This document shows, one piece after another, positions 51,696 to 61,939 of a stretch of DNA of 64,000 nt. Under the pieces are notes generated by a model. That model was not told where the DNA came from and made no database searches. It saw nothing but the letters and a program-made list of their open reading frames with translations. Within the stretch, counting starts at the first letter, position 1. Every line of letters begins with the position of its first letter. The DNA lies in contig JACRPO010000007.1 of assembly GCA_016223165.1 (NCBI GenBank), positions 802,843 to 866,842 of the forward strand, in the 5' to 3' direction. This stretch comes from Burkholderiales bacterium. GTDB lineage: Bacteria > Pseudomonadota > Gammaproteobacteria > Burkholderiales > Burkholderiaceae_C. The translations under genes and the position numbers were made by a program.

Positions 51696-52757
51696 TCAGG
51701 TCGCCGCCATCACTGCCCGCGACGCGGCGCGCTGCCAGTCCTCGCCGCCGTAGTGCCGCGTTTCCTCGCGCGCCGCATCGACGAGCTTGATCAGGTGCTC
51801 GTCCGGCGATCGCAGCGCGGCCGCGATCAGCGCGGGCCACGCTCGCAGCACGAGCGGCGCCCGTGCCGGCGCGAGCCTGGCCGCCACCACGCCGTGCGCG
51901 TAGGCCGGCCAGAACGAGCGCCAGGCCGCGTGGCGTGCGCCGGGCTCATCAGCGACGAACGGCGCGAGCACACGCATCGCATGCGTGCCGGTGACGAGGT
52001 GCAGCGCGGTGAAGTTGCCGGTCTCGGCGTAGGCAAGGGCGGCGGCGCGGGCCAGGCGCGCGGGCGTGTGATCGTCGATCAGCAGTCGCGCCGCGACGGC
52101 ACTGACGGCGCCATCGGCCGCGGCGTCACGCATGCGTGCGGCGATGAGCCCGGCGCTCGACGTGCCTGCCGGCAGTTCGCGCAGCAAGGCGGCAGGATCA
52201 TCGGTGCGGTCCGGCGGGCCCGCATCCGGCCGCGCTCGGGCCCGTGGCCGCGCGCTTGCCGCCGCCTCCGTAGCCGCGGGTGGCCCGGGCGGCCCATGCG
52301 GCCCCAGCGGCATGTACCACGCCGCCCAGTGCGCCAGCCCCTGGGCAACCTCGCCGCCGTGCCCCGCCTGCACGCCGGCGGCGGTGCGGATGAGTCCGTG
52401 GAAAGCGGCCGCCGCGACGCCCGGCAGCAGCACCGGCAGGGCCTGCGCCAGCACGACCGCCACGCCCTCGCGGGCGATCCAGTGTTCGAAGAAGTCGAGA
52501 TGACGAGGCCAGGCTTCGCGCTCGCCGAGGCTCCCGGTCCAGCTCTCGGGGCCGAGCCCGGGTTCGCGTGGCCGCGCCGGGCGCAGGCGCTTGCCGGCGA
52601 TGTAGTCGGTGCCGAACTCGCGCAGCCGCGCCTCGCCGGCGCCCAGCCGCGCCAGCGCGAGCCAGGCCATCGGCAGGTGGTTCGAGAGGCCGTTGCCGTA
52701 CTCGGGGTCGTGCGCGCCCGCGTCGTCGAGCAGGCGCTGCAGAAGCGTGTTGTCCAT
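51696..52757 (-). CDS. Questin-oxidase-like protein
   Basis: 353 residues from the ATG at 52757 (MDNTLLQRLLDDAG). The patterns YGNGLSNHLPMAWLAL, AAAFHGLIRTAAGV and FTALHLVTGTHAMRVL match the questin oxidase family, Baeyer-Villiger-type enzymes first known from fungi but common as uncharacterised proteins in bacteria. The conserved His residues of HGLIR and LVTGTHA may be catalytic. A low-complexity Ala/Arg/Pro stretch interrupts the middle. Confidence 0.78.
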   Translation of the reverse strand: MDNTLLQRLLDDAGAHDPEYGNGLSNHLPMAWLALARLGAGEARLREFGTDYIAGKRLRPARPREPGLGPESWTGSLGEREAWPRHLDFFEHWIAREGVAVVLAQALPVLLPGVAAAAFHGLIRTAAGVQAGHGGEVAQGLAHWAAWYMPLGPHGPPGPPAATEAAASARPRARARPDAGPPDRTDDPAALLRELPAGTSSAGLIAARMRDAAADGAVSAVAARLLIDDHTPARLARAAALAYAETGNFTALHLVTGTHAMRVLAPFVADEPGARHAAWRSFWPAYAHGVVAARLAPARAPLVLRAWPALIAAALRSPDEHLIKLVDAAREETRHYGGEDWQRAASRAVMAAT

Positions 52758-52792
52758 GTCAGCCGCGCCGGGCACGCGTGGCGCTCAGCCGT

Positions 52793-53278
52793 TCAGAGCG
52801 CCAGGCGCAGCACGCGCTCGCCGTCGACGTACTGATCGGTGAGCTCGAACCCGGCGTGGCCGTAGAAGGCCACCAGCTGCGGGGCCGGCTCGACGATGCT
52901 CGTGAACATCTCGCCCGGATGCGGTCGCGACTGCACGTGTTCGATGACGAGGCGCAGCGCCGCGAGGCCGATGCCCATGCCTTGCCACTCGCGGTCGACC
53001 ATCAGGCGCCAGAGGAAGAACTCCGGGTCTTCGGGGTCGACGACGCGGCTCGGGTCGTAGAGCATGACGAAGCCCACCGGCTCGTCGCCGGCATAGATGG
53101 CGCGCGGCCAGGCCTCGCCGTACACCGCGGCCTGCGCCATGCTCTTGGCGTTGGGTGCCACCTGGCGGCCGCCGTCGCCGGCATCGAGGCTCATCACCGC
53201 CTGGATGTTGTGCCGCGTCACCTCGCGCAGGGTGACCGCGAGCGCGCGGCCGTGGGCACGGGCGTAGGCGATTCCCAT
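52793..53278 (-). CDS. GNAT-family N-acetyltransferase (spermidine-acetyltransferase-like)
   Basis: 161 residues: TLREVTRHNIQAVMSLDAG at the start, FVMLYDPSR and FFLWRLMVDREWQGMGIGLAALRLVIEHV with the acetyl-CoA loop. The pattern resembles BltD/PaiA polyamine acetyltransferases. It lies 16 bases behind gshB on the same strand. Confidence 0.85.
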   Translation of the reverse strand: MGIAYARAHGRALAVTLREVTRHNIQAVMSLDAGDGGRQVAPNAKSMAQAAVYGEAWPRAIYAGDEPVGFVMLYDPSRVVDPEDPEFFLWRLMVDREWQGMGIGLAALRLVIEHVQSRPHPGEMFTSIVEPAPQLVAFYGHAGFELTDQYVDGERVLRLAL

Positions 53279-53294
53279 GGCCGGTGGTCCGCGT

Positions 53295-54248
53295 TCAGCG
53301 CAGCGCCGCCTCGAGCTTGTCGAGGAACATCCTCGCCACGTCGAAGCCGCTTTGCTGCGTGATCTCCTGGAAACAGGTCGGGCTCGTGACGTTGATCTCG
53401 GTGAGGCACTCGCCGATGATGTCCAGGCCCACGAGCAGCAGGCCGCGCGCGGCGAGCACGGGGCCGATCGCCTCGGCGATCTCGCGGTCGCGCCGGGAGA
53501 TCGGTTGCGCCACGCCCTTGCCGCCGGCGGCGAGGTTGCCGCGCACCTCGCTGCCCTGCGGGATGCGGGCCAGCACGTGCGGCACCGGCTCGCCGCCGAT
53601 GACGAGCACGCGCTTGTCGCCCTCGCGGATGGCGGGCAGGAACTTCTGCACCATCACCGTCTGCGCACCGTCGCGGTTGAGCGTCTCGACGATGCTGCCG
53701 AGGTTGAGGCCGTCGGCGCCGACGCGGAAGATGCCCATGCCGCCCATGCCGTCGAGCGGCTTCAGGATGATGTCGTGGTGCTCGGCGTGGAAGCGCCGCA
53801 CCTCGGCGGCGTCGCGCGTGACGAGCGTGGGCGCGATGAACTGCGGAAACTCCAGGATCGCGAGCTTCTCCGGGTGGTCGCGCAGCGCAGCGGGCTTGTT
53901 GAACACGCGCGCGCCTTCGCGCTCGGCCTGGCCGAGCAGGTGCGTGGCGTAGAAATACTCGCTGTCGAAGGGTGGGTCCTTGCGCATGAGCACGGCGCCG
54001 GTGTCGGCGAGTGCCGTTTCGCGCTCGGCGCGCACCTCGAACCAGTCGTGCTCCTGCGGCGCCGCCGGCCTGAGCGTGATCTCGCGCGTCGTCGCGACGA
54101 CGCGTCCGCCCCGCTGCCAGCGCAGATGGCGCGGCTCGCAGGCGAGCAGCACATGGCCGCGCGCCGCAGCCTCGCGCATCATGGCGTAGGTGGTGTCCTT
54201 GTAGGTCTTGAACGACTCGAGCGGGTCGGCGACGAAGAGCAGGTTCAA
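53295..54248 (-). CDS. gshB: Glutathione synthetase
   Basis: Second enzyme of glutathione synthesis, 317 residues, ATP-grasp fold: MNLLFVADPLESFKTYKDTTYAMM at the start, IILKPLDGMGGMGIFRV for ATP binding and GLDIIGECLTEINVTSPTCFQEI for metal and substrate. Usually adjacent to gshA in betaproteobacteria, it is here about 50 kb away. Confidence 0.95.
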   Translation of the reverse strand: MNLLFVADPLESFKTYKDTTYAMMREAAARGHVLLACEPRHLRWQRGGRVVATTREITLRPAAPQEHDWFEVRAERETALADTGAVLMRKDPPFDSEYFYATHLLGQAEREGARVFNKPAALRDHPEKLAILEFPQFIAPTLVTRDAAEVRRFHAEHHDIILKPLDGMGGMGIFRVGADGLNLGSIVETLNRDGAQTVMVQKFLPAIREGDKRVLVIGGEPVPHVLARIPQGSEVRGNLAAGGKGVAQPISRRDREIAEAIGPVLAARGLLLVGLDIIGECLTEINVTSPTCFQEITQQSGFDVARMFLDKLEAALR

Positions 54249-54418
54249 GCGCGGCTCACGGTGGCTGGCCTATCGCAGGCGGGGGCCGCCACTTTGGCAC
54301 AAACCGGTCGCTCCGGTCGCCCCGGCCTCCCTTGCCTCGGGCCGGCCCGGCGCGGGCCGGCTCGCGAGTGCGCCGCGGCTGCGTCGCGCTCACCGCCCCT
54401 GCGGCGCGGCGCGCCGGC

Positions 54419-54619
54419 TCAGCACGATTGCGCGCCGGGCCGCAGGTAGATCACCCGGTAGGCGAGCGCCACGAGCCCGCTGCCGCCGACGAGGTTGCCG
54501 GCGATCACCGGCACCAGGTTGGCGGCCATGTCCCAGGCCGAGAGCGGCGCGCCGAGCAGCATCGCGAGCGGGAAGAAGTACATGTTGGCGACGCTGTGCT
54601 CGAAGCCCGCGGCGACTCC
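54419..54619 (-). pseudogene. C-terminal stub of a formate/nitrite transporter
   Basis: The minus strand reads GFEHSVANMYFFPLAMLLG, then DMAANLVPVIAGNLVGG and VALAYRVIYLRPGAQSC before a TGA. This is the end of a FocA/NirC-family channel, with the family's GFEHSVANMYFFP and NLIPVTxGNIVGG patterns. The frame is cut off exactly by the TAG that ends the MetE-like gene upstream, and no other part of the channel is present. About 66 codons remain. The rest of the 371-base gap (54249-54418) has only GC-rich sequence with no gene. The ORF track misses it. Confidence 0.85.
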
Positions 54620-55774
54620 CTAGCCCCAGACTTCGCCGGCCACCTCGACCACGCGCTCGAGCTTGCGCCACTGGTCTGCGTGCGACAGCGCGTTGCCGTG
54701 GTGCGTGCTCGAGAAGCCGCACTGCGGCGACAGGCCAAGCTGTTCGAGCGGCACGAAGCGCGCAGCCTCGTCGATGCGCCGCTTCAGCGCGTCCTTCGAC
54801 TCGAGCTCGCCGACCTTCGTGGTGACGAGGCCGAGCACGACCTTCTTCGCCGCCCGCCCGGCCTCGCGCAGCACGGCCAGCGGCTCGAAGCCGCCGGCGC
54901 GCTCGCTGTCGAACTCCATGAACCAGCCGTCGACGTCGGCCGAGAACATCGCTTCCACCACCGGCGCGTAGCCGCCCTCGGCGACCCAGGCGCTCTTGAA
55001 GTTGCCGCGGCAGGTGTGGATGGTGACGCGCATGTCGGCCGGCCGGTCGGCGAGCGCGGCGTTGATGACGCGCGCGTAGGTCTGCGGCAGGCGCGCCGGG
55101 TCGTCGCCGTTGGCGCGGGAGGTGGCCTGCACCTTGGGGTCGCACAGGTAGGCGAAGGCAACGTCGTCCACCTGCAGGTAGCGGCAGCCCGCCGCCGCGA
55201 GGTGCGCGATGGCCTGCCGGTAGGCCGCCGCCACGTCGTCCCAGAAGGCGTCCAGGTCCGGGTAGACGGCGCGCGCGATCGCCGCGCGCCCGCCGCGCAG
55301 ATGCAGCATCGAGGGCGACGGGATCGTCATCTTCGGCGTCACGCCCGGCACCTTGTCGGTGAGCGACTTGAGGAAGGCGAAGTGATCGGCCATCACCGGC
55401 CGACTGCAGCCGATGCGGCCGGTGACGGTGGCTATCGGGGGTTGTTCAGGCGCTTGCCCGGCGGGCTGCGCCTGGCTGGCGACCCGGAACTTCGGCCCTT
55501 CGTTGACGGCCAGCGTCACGCCGTCGAGGCCGCCGAGGAAGTCGAGATGCCACCAGTCGCGCCGGAACTCGCCGTCGGTGATGCTGGCGAGGCCCACGTC
55601 GCACTGCTGGCGCACCGCCTCGGCAACGGCCGCGTCCTCGGCGGCCACGAGCGCGGCCGCGTCAACCTCGCCGGCCTTGTGCCGGGCCCGAACCGCCGAC
55701 AGGGAGACGGGGCGCAGCAGGCTGCCGACATGGTCGGCGCGGAACGGGGCGGTGGCGCTTGCGAGTCCGGTCAC
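54620..55774 (-). CDS. MetE C-terminal-like methyltransferase
   Basis: 384 residues related to the catalytic half of cobalamin-independent methionine synthase (YxjG-like): FRADHVGSLLRPVSL at the start, LASITDGEFRRDWWHLDFLGG, a His-Cys zinc site in THTCRGN and LGLSPQCGFSSTHHGN near the end. It lacks the N-terminal half of MetE. It may methylate homocysteine from a donor other than folate. Its stop codon touches the formate-channel stub. It is divergent from purU. Confidence 0.85.
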   Translation of the reverse strand: MTGLASATAPFRADHVGSLLRPVSLSAVRARHKAGEVDAAALVAAEDAAVAEAVRQQCDVGLASITDGEFRRDWWHLDFLGGLDGVTLAVNEGPKFRVASQAQPAGQAPEQPPIATVTGRIGCSRPVMADHFAFLKSLTDKVPGVTPKMTIPSPSMLHLRGGRAAIARAVYPDLDAFWDDVAAAYRQAIAHLAAAGCRYLQVDDVAFAYLCDPKVQATSRANGDDPARLPQTYARVINAALADRPADMRVTIHTCRGNFKSAWVAEGGYAPVVEAMFSADVDGWFMEFDSERAGGFEPLAVLREAGRAAKKVVLGLVTTKVGELESKDALKRRIDEAARFVPLEQLGLSPQCGFSSTHHGNALSHADQWRKLERVVEVAGEVWG

Positions 55775-55864
55775 GGCGGGCCTCCTGGGCTCCTGGGTCG
55801 GGGCGATTGTGGCGCGCCGGCCGCTGCGCGCAGCCGAGCGACGCGGTCCCTAGAATTGCGCCCC

Positions 55865-56758
55865 ATGCCCAACGTCCCCACCGAGCAGCAGTTCGTCCTC
55901 ACGCTCGCCTGCCGTGACACGAAGGGCATCGTGCACGCCGTCTCGGGCCTGCTGTACCAGGCCGGCTGCAACATCATCGACTCGCAGCAGTTCGGCGACC
56001 TCGACGGCGACGACGCCACCGGGCTGTTCTTCATGCGCGTGCACTTCCAGGCGCCGCCGCAGCTGGCCGACAGCGGCACGCTGGCGACGCTGTTCGAGCA
56101 CACGCGGCAGCGCTTCGGCATGGAGGTGCGCCTGCACGCGCTGGCGCAGCGGCCGCGCCTGCTGCTCATGGTGAGCCAACACGGGCACTGCCTGAACGAC
56201 CTGCTCTTCCGATGGAAGAGCGGCACGCTGGCGGTGGAGATCCCGGCCATCGTCTCGAACCACCGCGACTTCGAGGCGCTGGCGGCGAGCTACGGCATTC
56301 CCTTCCACCACCTCCCGATCGACAAGAGCGGCGGCGAGGACGCGCGCCGCGCACAGGAGCAGCAGCTCGAAGCCCTTGTCGAGCGCGAGCGCGTCGACCT
56401 CGTCGTGCTGGCGCGCTACATGCAGATCCTGAGCCCGGCGCTGTGCGAGCGCCTGGCCGGCCGCGCCATCAACATCCACCACAGCTTCCTGCCCAGCTTC
56501 AAGGGCGCGCGGCCGTACTTCCAGGCGCACGCGCGCGGCGTCAAGCTCATCGGCGCGACGGCGCACTACGTCACCGCCGACCTCGACGAGGGGCCGATCA
56601 TCGAGCAGGACGTCGAGCGCGTCGACCACACGCTGTCGGCCGGGGACTTCACCGCCGTCGGGCGCGACATCGAGTGCGTCGTGCTCGCCCGCGCCGTGCG
56701 CTGGCATGTCGAGCACCGCGTGCTCATCAACGGCCACAAGTGCGTGGTCTTCCGCTGA
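55865..56758 (+). CDS. purU: Formyltetrahydrofolate deformylase
   Basis: 297 residues. An N-terminal ACT domain (FVLTLACRDTKGIVHAVSGLLYQAG) is followed by a formyltransferase-like domain with INIHHSFLPSFKGARPY and GATAHYVTADLDEGPIIEQ, which carry the catalytic Asn, His and Asp. It releases formate and tetrahydrofolate from 10-formyl-THF. Confidence 0.95.
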   Translation: MPNVPTEQQFVLTLACRDTKGIVHAVSGLLYQAGCNIIDSQQFGDLDGDDATGLFFMRVHFQAPPQLADSGTLATLFEHTRQRFGMEVRLHALAQRPRLLLMVSQHGHCLNDLLFRWKSGTLAVEIPAIVSNHRDFEALAASYGIPFHHLPIDKSGGEDARRAQEQQLEALVERERVDLVVLARYMQILSPALCERLAGRAINIHHSFLPSFKGARPYFQAHARGVKLIGATAHYVTADLDEGPIIEQDVERVDHTLSAGDFTAVGRDIECVVLARAVRWHVEHRVLINGHKCVVFR

Positions 56759-56774
56759 ACCGAAACCCATCGCC

Positions 56775-57239
56775 ATGCCGCGCACCCCCCCGCGCCCGAG
56801 CGCCGCGCTGGCCGGCAACACGCCCGACGAAGTCGAGGCCCAGTTCTACGAGGCGCTGCAGCGCGCCGACCTCGAACTGCTGATGGCCGTGTGGGCCGAC
56901 GACGACGAGATCGTCTGCGTGCACCCGGGCGGCGGGCGCGTCATCGGCACTGCCGCCATCCGCGCCAGCTTCGAGGCCATCTTCGGCAACGGCGCCGTGC
57001 CGGCGCAGCCCGAGCAGGTGCGCCGCCTGCAATGGCTGGGCGGGGCGCTGCACCATCTCGTCGAGCGCATCGAGGTGCCGGCCGCGGGCGACAGCCCCGG
57101 CCCGCAGACGGCCTGGGTGCTGGCCACCAACGTCTACGTGAAGACGCCGCAGGGCTGGCGCCTGGCCGCGCACCACGCCAGCCCCGGCTCGCTGCAGGAG
57201 ATGCCGGGTCCGGGAGAGGCGCCGGCAACGCTGCATTGA
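56775..57239 (+). CDS. SnoaL/DUF4440-like protein
   Basis: 154 residues, cone-shaped NTF2-like fold: EVEAQFYEALQRADLELLMAVWADDDEIVCVHPGGGRVIGTAAIRASFEAIF and VYVKTPQGWRLAAHHAS. Such proteins are of unknown function, often ligand-binding. It starts 16 bases after purU and overlaps the next gene. Confidence 0.83.
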   Translation: MPRTPPRPSAALAGNTPDEVEAQFYEALQRADLELLMAVWADDDEIVCVHPGGGRVIGTAAIRASFEAIFGNGAVPAQPEQVRRLQWLGGALHHLVERIEVPAAGDSPGPQTAWVLATNVYVKTPQGWRLAAHHASPGSLQEMPGPGEAPATLH

Positions 57240-58327
57240 CGCCATCGGGTTTCAACGCGCCGGCCACGCCGCTGCGCGATCGCACCCCCGACCGGCTGCA
57301 GGCCTATCGAGCCCCGCCCTGGCTGCCGGGAGGCAATGCGCAGACGATCTGGGCCGCCACGGTGGCGCGGCGCTTCGAGGGCGCGCCTCCGCACTGGCGC
57401 CGCGAACGCTGGGACACCCCCGACGGCGATTTCGTCGACGTCGATCATCTCGACGTCGCACAGGGCCCCGCGCACGACGCCGGGCACGGCGCCGCGCCGG
57501 CCGCGAAGCCGGCACGGCATCTCGTGCTCTTCCATGGCCTCGAGGGCAGCAGCGCGAGCCAGTACGCGCAGGCCTTCGCCGCCATGGCGCGTGCGCGAGG
57601 CTGGGCGTACTCGGTGCCGCACTTCCGCGGCTGCTCTGGCGAGCTGAACCTGGCGCCGCGCGCCTACCACTCGGGCGACTTCGAGGAGATCGGCTGGCTG
57701 CTGGCGCGCCTGCGTGCCATGCACCCGGCACCGCTGCTCGTGGTGGGCATCTCGCTCGGCGGCAATGCCTTGCTGCGCTGGGCCGAGGAGGCCGGCGAGA
57801 GCGCCGCGCCCATCGCGTCGGCCGTCGCGGCGGTGTGCTCGCCGATCGACCTCGCGGCCTCCGGCCAGGCCATCGACCGCGGCTTCAACCGGCTCGTCTA
57901 CGCGCGCATGTTCCTCGCCACGATGAAGCCGAAGGCGCTCGCGAAGCTGGCGCGCCACCCCGGCCTCTTCGACGAGGAGCGCCTGCGTGCGGCGCGCACG
58001 CTGTACGAGTTCGACGATATCTTCACGGCGCCGCTGCACGGCTTTCGCGATACGCAGGACTACTGGGCGCGTGCGTCGGCCAAGCCGCGCCTGGCCGACA
58101 TCCGCATCCCGGCACTCGTGCTCAACGCGCGCAACGACCCCTTCGTGCCCGTGGCCTCGCTGCCGCCGGTCGACCCGGCGACGCGCAGCGGACGCATCGG
58201 CCGCGTCACGCTGTGGCGGCCGGACCAGGGCGGCCACGTGGGCTTTCCCGCCGGCCGCTATCCGGCGCAGGTGACGGCCATGCCCGCGACCGTGTGCGAC
58301 TGGCTCGTGAACCCGTCGTTGGTGTAA
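57236..58327 (+). CDS. YheT-type alpha/beta-hydrolase
   Basis: About 363 residues: PPWLPGGNAQTIWAATVARR at the start, VLFHGLEGSSASQYAQAFA and the nucleophile elbow VVGISLGGNALLRWAEE, with acid and His in NARNDPFVP and DQGGHVGFP. The frame has no ATG or GTG near the start. I choose TTG at 57236, which overlaps the SnoaL stop (TTGA), with a GGGAGAGG about 14 bases before it. The track's start at 56891 lies inside the SnoaL gene and is not used. Confidence 0.82.
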   Translation: MTPSGFNAPATPLRDRTPDRLQAYRAPPWLPGGNAQTIWAATVARRFEGAPPHWRRERWDTPDGDFVDVDHLDVAQGPAHDAGHGAAPAAKPARHLVLFHGLEGSSASQYAQAFAAMARARGWAYSVPHFRGCSGELNLAPRAYHSGDFEEIGWLLARLRAMHPAPLLVVGISLGGNALLRWAEEAGESAAPIASAVAAVCSPIDLAASGQAIDRGFNRLVYARMFLATMKPKALAKLARHPGLFDEERLRAARTLYEFDDIFTAPLHGFRDTQDYWARASAKPRLADIRIPALVLNARNDPFVPVASLPPVDPATRSGRIGRVTLWRPDQGGHVGFPAGRYPAQVTAMPATVCDWLVNPSLV

Positions 58328-58336
58328 GTTCGCGGC

Positions 58337-58879
58337 GTGGACGAGATCGTCAAGGCAGCGCTGAAGAAGTGGCCGAACGTGCCGCACTGCTACGGCTGGC
58401 TGGCGCTCGACGCGCGAGGCCAGTGGTACATGCGCGACGAGCGCATCCAGGCCGCCGGGCCCTTCCCGCGCGTCAAGGGCAGCCGCATCCAGCACGACAA
58501 GCTGCTCGCCTTCATCGAGCGCAACTACCTGCACGACGACGCGGGCTGCTGGTTCTTCCAGAACGGCCCGCAGCGCGTGTACGTGCAGCTCGAGGCGGCG
58601 CCGTACGTGTGGCGCATCGGCGCCTCGCCGCCCTGGCCGGTGACGGCGCACACCGGCGACGAGGCGCACACCGAGAGCGCCTGGCTCGACGAACACGGCC
58701 GCCTGTTCCTGCACACCGAGCTCGGCTTCGGCATCGTGCACACGCTGGACATGGCGAGCGCTGCCGACGCCGTCGAGCAGGGCCATTGGCGGCCCGAGGC
58801 GATCGCCTTCGGCGAATTGCCTAGGCGCTTCGGCTACCAACTCGCGCCCGCGCAGGGCGCGGCTTCGGCAAGGGTATGA
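58337..58879 (+). CDS. Conserved hypothetical protein, GTG start
   Basis: 180 residues from GTG (MDEIVKAALKKWPNVPHCYGWLALDARGQWYMRD). I recognise it as a type common in Burkholderiales but of unknown function; it is likely a DUF family, number not certain. Aromatic-rich segments (GCWFFQNGPQRVYVQLEAAPYVWRIG) suggest a beta-rich cytoplasmic fold. It begins nine bases after the hydrolase gene. Confidence 0.75.
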   Translation: MDEIVKAALKKWPNVPHCYGWLALDARGQWYMRDERIQAAGPFPRVKGSRIQHDKLLAFIERNYLHDDAGCWFFQNGPQRVYVQLEAAPYVWRIGASPPWPVTAHTGDEAHTESAWLDEHGRLFLHTELGFGIVHTLDMASAADAVEQGHWRPEAIAFGELPRRFGYQLAPAQGAASARV

Positions 58880-58881
58880 AA

Positions 58882-58903
58882 GAGCCGCCCCGGAGGGCGG
58901 CTC
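58882..58903 (-). terminator. Perfect 9-bp hairpin at the cytochrome c stop codon
   Basis: GAGCCGCCC-CGGA-GGGCGGCTC overlaps the TGA of the leftward cytochrome gene and is followed on the minus strand by TTTCAT. It is a good intrinsic terminator and may also serve the convergent hypothetical gene. Confidence 0.72.
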
Positions 58904-59495
58904 ACTTCGGCGCGCTGGCGGCAGCCGCCGGTGCTGCAGGCTCGGCGAACTTGCCGCCGCCCTGGTTGGCCAGATAGACCACGGCGCGTGCGATCTCGTA
59001 GTCGGTGGCGTCGCCACCGGCCTGCGGCGCCATCGCACCCTTGCCCTTCATCGCCGAATTGAGCAGGCTCGCGAAGCCGGTGGCGACGCGGGGGGCCCAC
59101 GCCGCGGCATCACCCAACTTCGGCGCGTTGGCGGCGCCGGTGGCGTGGCAGGCGGCGCACTGCGCCTGGTAGACCTGCTCTCCGGTGCGCATGGCCGCCG
59201 GGCTGCTGACGTCCCGCAGCTCGACCGTGCCTACCGGCTGCAGCCGCTTGGCCACCGCCTCGGGCGACATGCCGTCGCTGCCGGCGCCTTCCTTGCCGCC
59301 GAAGGCGACGAAGTTGACCAGCAGGATGATGATGACCACCGGCAGCACGAACGAGGCGATGATCACCGTGATCAGTTGCTTGGGCGTGCGGATCGGGCTC
59401 GCGTGGTCGTCGTGCGGATCGGGCGAGTGCCCATGCCCCCCGCCCATCAGGCCGTCTCTTGTGCCGCTGTTCTCGCTCGTCGTCGTGTGGCTCAT
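58902..59495 (-). CDS. Membrane-anchored cytochrome c (c5-like)
   Basis: 197 residues from the ATG at 59495 (MSHTTTSENSGTRD). A His-rich N-terminus (GGGHGHSPDPHDDH) precedes one membrane helix (LITVIIASFVLPVVIIILLVNFVAF) and a heme c domain with CAACH and the Met ligand in KGAMAPQAGG. The tail is Ala/Pro-rich. It is a single-heme electron carrier of the periplasm. The upstream 145-base gap contains the tRNA gene's leader and shows no obvious promoter. Confidence 0.9.
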   Translation of the reverse strand: MSHTTTSENSGTRDGLMGGGHGHSPDPHDDHASPIRTPKQLITVIIASFVLPVVIIILLVNFVAFGGKEGAGSDGMSPEAVAKRLQPVGTVELRDVSSPAAMRTGEQVYQAQCAACHATGAANAPKLGDAAAWAPRVATGFASLLNSAMKGKGAMAPQAGGDATDYEIARAVVYLANQGGGKFAEPAAPAAAASAPK

Positions 59496-59640
59496 TCTTG
59501 TCCTCGGCGCCGGGTGCCGTGTGGGCCTCATCGGCCAAAGCGGTCAATTATAGAAGTGGCCCCTGTCGCCACTTCCCGCCCTCGGTGCGATCGGGTGCGC
59601 GTGCCGACCCCGGCGCTAGAATGCCTCGGCCGAAAGCGCG

Positions 59641-59715
59641 GCGACCGTGGTGAAGTGGATATCATGCGGCCCTCCGAAGGCCGCGTCGCAAGTTCGATTC
59701 TTGCCGGTCGCGCCA
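59641..59715 (+). tRNA. tRNA-Arg (anticodon CCG)
   Basis: A 75-base cloverleaf with encoded CCA: acceptor GCGACCG/CGGTCGC, D stem GTGA/TCAT, anticodon stem CGGCC/GGCCG with loop CTCCGAA (CCG), T stem GCAAG/CTTGC with loop TTCGATT, discriminator G. It reads the codon CGG. No integrase or attachment repeat is next to it. Confidence 0.9.
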
Positions 59716-59734
59716 AGCGCTCGAGCCGCCCGGC

Positions 59735-60127
59735 TCAGCCACCCGCCCGCTTCGCGGCGTACCCCTTTGCCAGCAGCCACGCCAGCACGCGCTCGACGTG
59801 GTCGCCCTGCACCTCGAGCACACCGTCCTTCGCCGTGCCGCCGCTGCCGCAGTGCGTGCGCAGTTGCTTGCCCAGCGCCTCCAGCTCGGCCGCGGACAGG
59901 GGCAGGCCGCGCACCAGCGTCACGGTCTTGCCGCCGCGGCCCTTGGACTCGCGGCTGACGCGGATGGGGCCGGCGTCCACGGGTGCCGCCGCACGTTGCG
60001 CGGCGCAGCTGCATTCCTGCATCGGGCGGAGGCATTGCGGGCACATGCGCCCGCCCTCGGTGGAGTAGACGAGCCGCGTCGCGCCGGAAGCACGCTGCGG
60101 TTTCGGCGGGGGCTTCATCGCAGGCAT
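59735..60127 (-). CDS. yciH: YciH/SUI1-like translation initiation factor homologue
   Basis: 130 residues. N-terminal TRLVYSTEGGRMCPQC with a cysteine cluster ending CSC, then the SUI1 domain (SKGRGGKTVTLVRGL, HCGSGGTAKDGVLEVQGDHVERVLAWLLAKGY). It resembles eukaryotic eIF1. Its role in bacteria is unsettled. Starts at 60127 or 60118 are both possible. It lies 34 bases behind prfC. Confidence 0.9.
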   Translation of the reverse strand: MPAMKPPPKPQRASGATRLVYSTEGGRMCPQCLRPMQECSCAAQRAAAPVDAGPIRVSRESKGRGGKTVTLVRGLPLSAAELEALGKQLRTHCGSGGTAKDGVLEVQGDHVERVLAWLLAKGYAAKRAGG

Positions 60128-60161
60128 GGCTCACGCACCGAAGCACACCGGCAACCTGCGC

Positions 60162-61814
<1,653 letters not shown>

Positions 61815-61939
61815 CGGTGGGGGCAGGGAGCAGGCCCGTACAGGATGCGGGCGCGGGGCAATCGGTGATTATCGGGCGCCCTTCCGGCAACGCGACCGGC
61901 CGCATGAATCGCCCGCTCGGACACCGACACAATGCCGGC

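Noticed and set aside
59641-59760. tRNA-Arg as attachment site of an integrated element
   Set aside because: The genes on both sides are backbone genes, there is no integrase, and no second copy of the tRNA 3' end was seen in the window.
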